Below, piece by piece: positions 34,672 to 36,463 of a stretch of DNA of 36,463 nt; position 1 is the stretch's first letter, and the number at the start of each line of letters is the position of its first letter. A program made the translations under genes and the position numbers. The notes under the pieces were generated by a model. The model was not told where the DNA came from. It was given only the letters and a program-made list of their open reading frames with translations, and did no database searches. Location: contig CAYPLH010000040.1 of assembly GCA_964411505.1 (NCBI GenBank), positions 1-36,463 on the forward strand, given 5' to 3'. This DNA comes from CAYPLH01 sp964411505 (GTDB lineage: Bacteria; Bacillota; Clostridia; CAYPLH01; DUMO01).

Positions 34672-35643
34672 ATGCAACATATAATCGGAGTTGATATAGG
34701 CGGTACAAAGTGTGCAGTTATTCTTGGAATTTTGAACGGGAAAGGTCTAAATATAATTGATAAAATCAAATTTCCCACCGTAGTTTTAAAAGGACCTGAA
34801 TCTACCTTAAGTAATATTGAAAATTCCATGAATAATATTATAGCAAGAAATAAACTTACCATAAGCAATATAAAAAGTATAGGTATAAGCTGCGGCGGGC
34901 CCCTTGACAGTAAAAGAGGAATAATCATGTCTCCTCCAAACCTGCCTGGTTGGGATAATATACACATAGTTGAAAGATTTGGAGGCACATTCAAAGTGCC
35001 TGTTAAAATTCAGAACGATGCCAACGCCTGTGCCCTGGCAGAGTGGAAGTTCGGGGCGGCCAAAGGTTTCAACAACGTGGTTTTCCTCACCTTCGGGACA
35101 GGGATGGGGGCAGGATTAATACTTGACGGGCGGCTTTACAGGGGAACCTGCGATATGGCAGGGGAGGTAGGACACATAAGGCTTGCTGAAAGCGGTCCGG
35201 TAGGCTTTGGAAAAGCAGGTTCTTTCGAAGGATTCTGCAGTGGTGGCGGTATTGCACAGCTTGCCCGTACTATGGTAATGGAAAAGCTGCAGATGGGGGA
35301 GAAAGTCTCCTTTTGCGATAATTTTGATAAGCTTAATAGTCTGGATGCTAAAATAGTTGGTGATGCCGCAGAAGCGGGAGATATGCTGGCTATGGAAATT
35401 TATTTAGTATGTGGTAAATATCTTGGCAAGGGCTTGTCATTACTTATAGATATACTGAACCCTCAAATTATTGTAATTGGTAGTATATTTGCCAGAAGTA
35501 CCGGACTCTTATGGCCCGAAGCTGAAAAGATAATCAAAAGGGAAAGTCTTGTGTTTAGCAGAAAAGTATGCAAAGTGGTCTCAGCAGGGCTTGGAGATAG
35601 CATTGGCGATTATGCGGCAATATCTGTTGCAGTATACGAGTAA
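34672..35643 (+). CDS. ROK-family sugar kinase without the zinc motif
   Basis: This ATP-dependent kinase phosphorylates hexoses or N-acetylhexosamines. The phosphate-binding DIGGTK is at 8-13, the catalytic Asp lies in IQNDANACALAEW, and FGTGMGAGLI is the second phosphate loop. The start is ATG 34672 (323 residues), because AGGTGG lies five bases upstream; the GTG at 34663 overlaps that site. GEVGH keeps the substrate-contact His, but the usual CxCGxxGCxE zinc motif is replaced by FGKAGSFEGF, so none of the three zinc cysteines is there. Such ROK proteins are a known minority; the loss may change the sugar specificity. No helix-turn-helix is present, so it is a kinase and not a NagC-type repressor. 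The SIS gene follows after 23 bases. Confidence 0.9.
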   Translation: MQHIIGVDIGGTKCAVILGILNGKGLNIIDKIKFPTVVLKGPESTLSNIENSMNNIIARNKLTISNIKSIGISCGGPLDSKRGIIMSPPNLPGWDNIHIVERFGGTFKVPVKIQNDANACALAEWKFGAAKGFNNVVFLTFGTGMGAGLILDGRLYRGTCDMAGEVGHIRLAESGPVGFGKAGSFEGFCSGGGIAQLARTMVMEKLQMGEKVSFCDNFDKLNSLDAKIVGDAAEAGDMLAMEIYLVCGKYLGKGLSLLIDILNPQIIVIGSIFARSTGLLWPEAEKIIKRESLVFSRKVCKVVSAGLGDSIGDYAAISVAVYE

Positions 35644-35666
35644 TCTTAATAAGAAGGTGTTAAATT

Positions 35667-36314
35667 ATGAAAACCGAGGTAAAATCAATATTCCAAAATT
35701 TTTTAAATGATAACCCAAGGCTTGAAATATGTTCTGACAGTATTTTGAAAGCGTTTAGAATTCTACAGCAATGCTATAATAGCGGTGGAAAAGTGCTAAT
35801 TTGCGGTAATGGCGGTAGTGCTGCCGACTCTGAGCATATCGTGGGTGAGCTCATGAAAGGTTTCATCAAGAAGCGACCTATCCTCCATGATGACATAAAA
35901 AAACTTCAGGAAACCTACCCTGAAGAATGGAAATATTTGGCCAACAATCTGCAGGGAGCTCTTCCGGCGATTTCCCTAGTTAGCCAATCAGCTGTATCCT
36001 CAGCTTTTATAAATGATATTTCACCCGACATGGTCTATGCCCAGTTAGTTTACGGGTATCACAAAACTGGAGACGTGCTTATAGGTCTTAGTACATCAGG
36101 AAGCTCAAAGAATATAGTAAATGCAATAAAAACTGCTAAAGCCTTTAATATGCCAACAATAGGGTTTACCGGTGAAACAGGTGGTGTTATGCACCGTTTA
36201 TGCGATGTAACCATTACGGTGCCTGCAAGGGAAACATACAAGGTACAGGAATACCACCTACCCATATATCATGCATTATGTGCGATGATTGAAGCTGAGT
36301 TTTTTTGTGAGTAA
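35667..36314 (+). CDS. SIS-domain phosphosugar isomerase, GmhA-like
   Basis: A 215-residue soluble isomerase of the phosphoheptose-isomerase type. The SIS signature GNGGSAADSEHIVGEL is at 48-63, with GLSTSGSSKNIVNA as the second phosphate-binding loop and YKVQEYHLPIYHALC near the end, as in GmhA. A region of about 35 residues after LMKGF, with EEWKYLANNLQG, is also typical of one GmhA-like subgroup. AAGAAGGTG lies upstream of ATG 35667. It is 23 bases from the kinase stop, so the two genes are co-transcribed and likely act on the same sugar, phosphorylation followed by aldose-ketose isomerisation. No other heptose gene is in the window, so ADP-heptose synthesis is not shown. Confidence 0.88.
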   Translation: MKTEVKSIFQNFLNDNPRLEICSDSILKAFRILQQCYNSGGKVLICGNGGSAADSEHIVGELMKGFIKKRPILHDDIKKLQETYPEEWKYLANNLQGALPAISLVSQSAVSSAFINDISPDMVYAQLVYGYHKTGDVLIGLSTSGSSKNIVNAIKTAKAFNMPTIGFTGETGGVMHRLCDVTITVPARETYKVQEYHLPIYHALCAMIEAEFFCE

Positions 36315-36342
36315 AAGATCAAAAGGGGAAGGTTAACTTACC

Positions 36343-36380
36343 TTAATGGCTGGAAGGTTTATTCATCTTCCAACCATTAA
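36343..36380 (+). terminator. Hairpin after the SIS gene
   Basis: A 14-base arm pair, TTAATGGCTGGAAG (36343-36356) with CTTCCAACCATTAA (36367-36380), has one mismatch. It starts 28 bases after the stop. No T-run follows, so it may be a weak terminator or a 3' stability element. Confidence 0.5.
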
Positions 36381-36463
36381 AGTCGGTAACACGCATTATT
36401 GATAAAGTGGTCCTAACACAGTGCATGCTCTAAAGTCTGCACTTTCATAATCTTTTGTGCCAA

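Noticed and set aside
1..36463. CRISPR arrays, tRNA or rRNA genes, intact insertion sequences or prophage
   Set aside because: No regularly spaced direct repeats, no tRNA- or rRNA-like sequence and no intact transposase or phage gene was seen on reading both strands.

Overview
The window looks like a chromosomal segment of a low-GC Gram-positive anaerobe of the class Clostridia, plausibly a Ruminiclostridium/Hungateiclostridium-like saprophyte. The reasons are AT-rich DNA with strong GGAGG-type ribosome sites and TTG/GTG starts, an S-layer-homology (SLH) protein, a meso-diaminopimelate dehydrogenase, Lpl/Ytc-type sugar ABC transporters with Cache-AraC regulators, and several anaerobe-type enzyme families. 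The assignment is inference; no rRNA or tRNA lies in the window.

Layout. (1) 282-7431, plus strand: a MacB-type export operon (ATPase, double-length membrane-fusion adaptor, MacB/FtsX permease) that runs into a large SLH protein and ends at a strong terminator. (2) 7551-13310: a 217-bp nested palindrome, an acyltransferase-like protein, an FAD oxidoreductase, a second palindrome cluster, and a solitary HerA-like ATPase with its terminator. (3) 13340-21015, minus strand: UppP, 3-methyladenine glycosylase, an ArsB/NhaD-type permease, a GC-richer unexplained remnant, a radical SAM/SPASM enzyme paired with a lipoprotein-like partner carrying a GDGRGSYGC motif, an MFS carrier and Ddh. (4) 21173-29931, minus strand: a glycan-uptake cluster with a Cache-AraC regulator, two ABC permeases, a solute-binding lipoprotein, a cytoplasmic BNR-repeat sialidase-like enzyme and a second AraC regulator. 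(5) 30072-36380: a large palindromic element, two URO-D-type putative methyltransferases, a graveyard of decayed glycan genes (a sulfatase with frameshift and internal deletion, an alpha-mannosidase N-terminus, two short stubs), then a ROK sugar kinase and a GmhA-like SIS isomerase.

How the genes fit together. Parts 4 and 5 read as one glycan-use locus: extracellular binding protein and permeases, intracellular glycosidase, regulators that respond to extracellular and intracellular ligand, and sugar kinase/isomerase. The sulfatase and mannosidase relics suggest it once handled a sulfated, mannose-containing glycan and has since decayed.

The best candidates for something little described are the radical SAM/GDGRGSYGC pair (16537-18582), the MacAB-plus-SLH export operon, and a set of large nested palindromes. 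One of these, at 30072-30327, has a related end at the very start of the window. A conserved GC-rich terminator core recurs three times.
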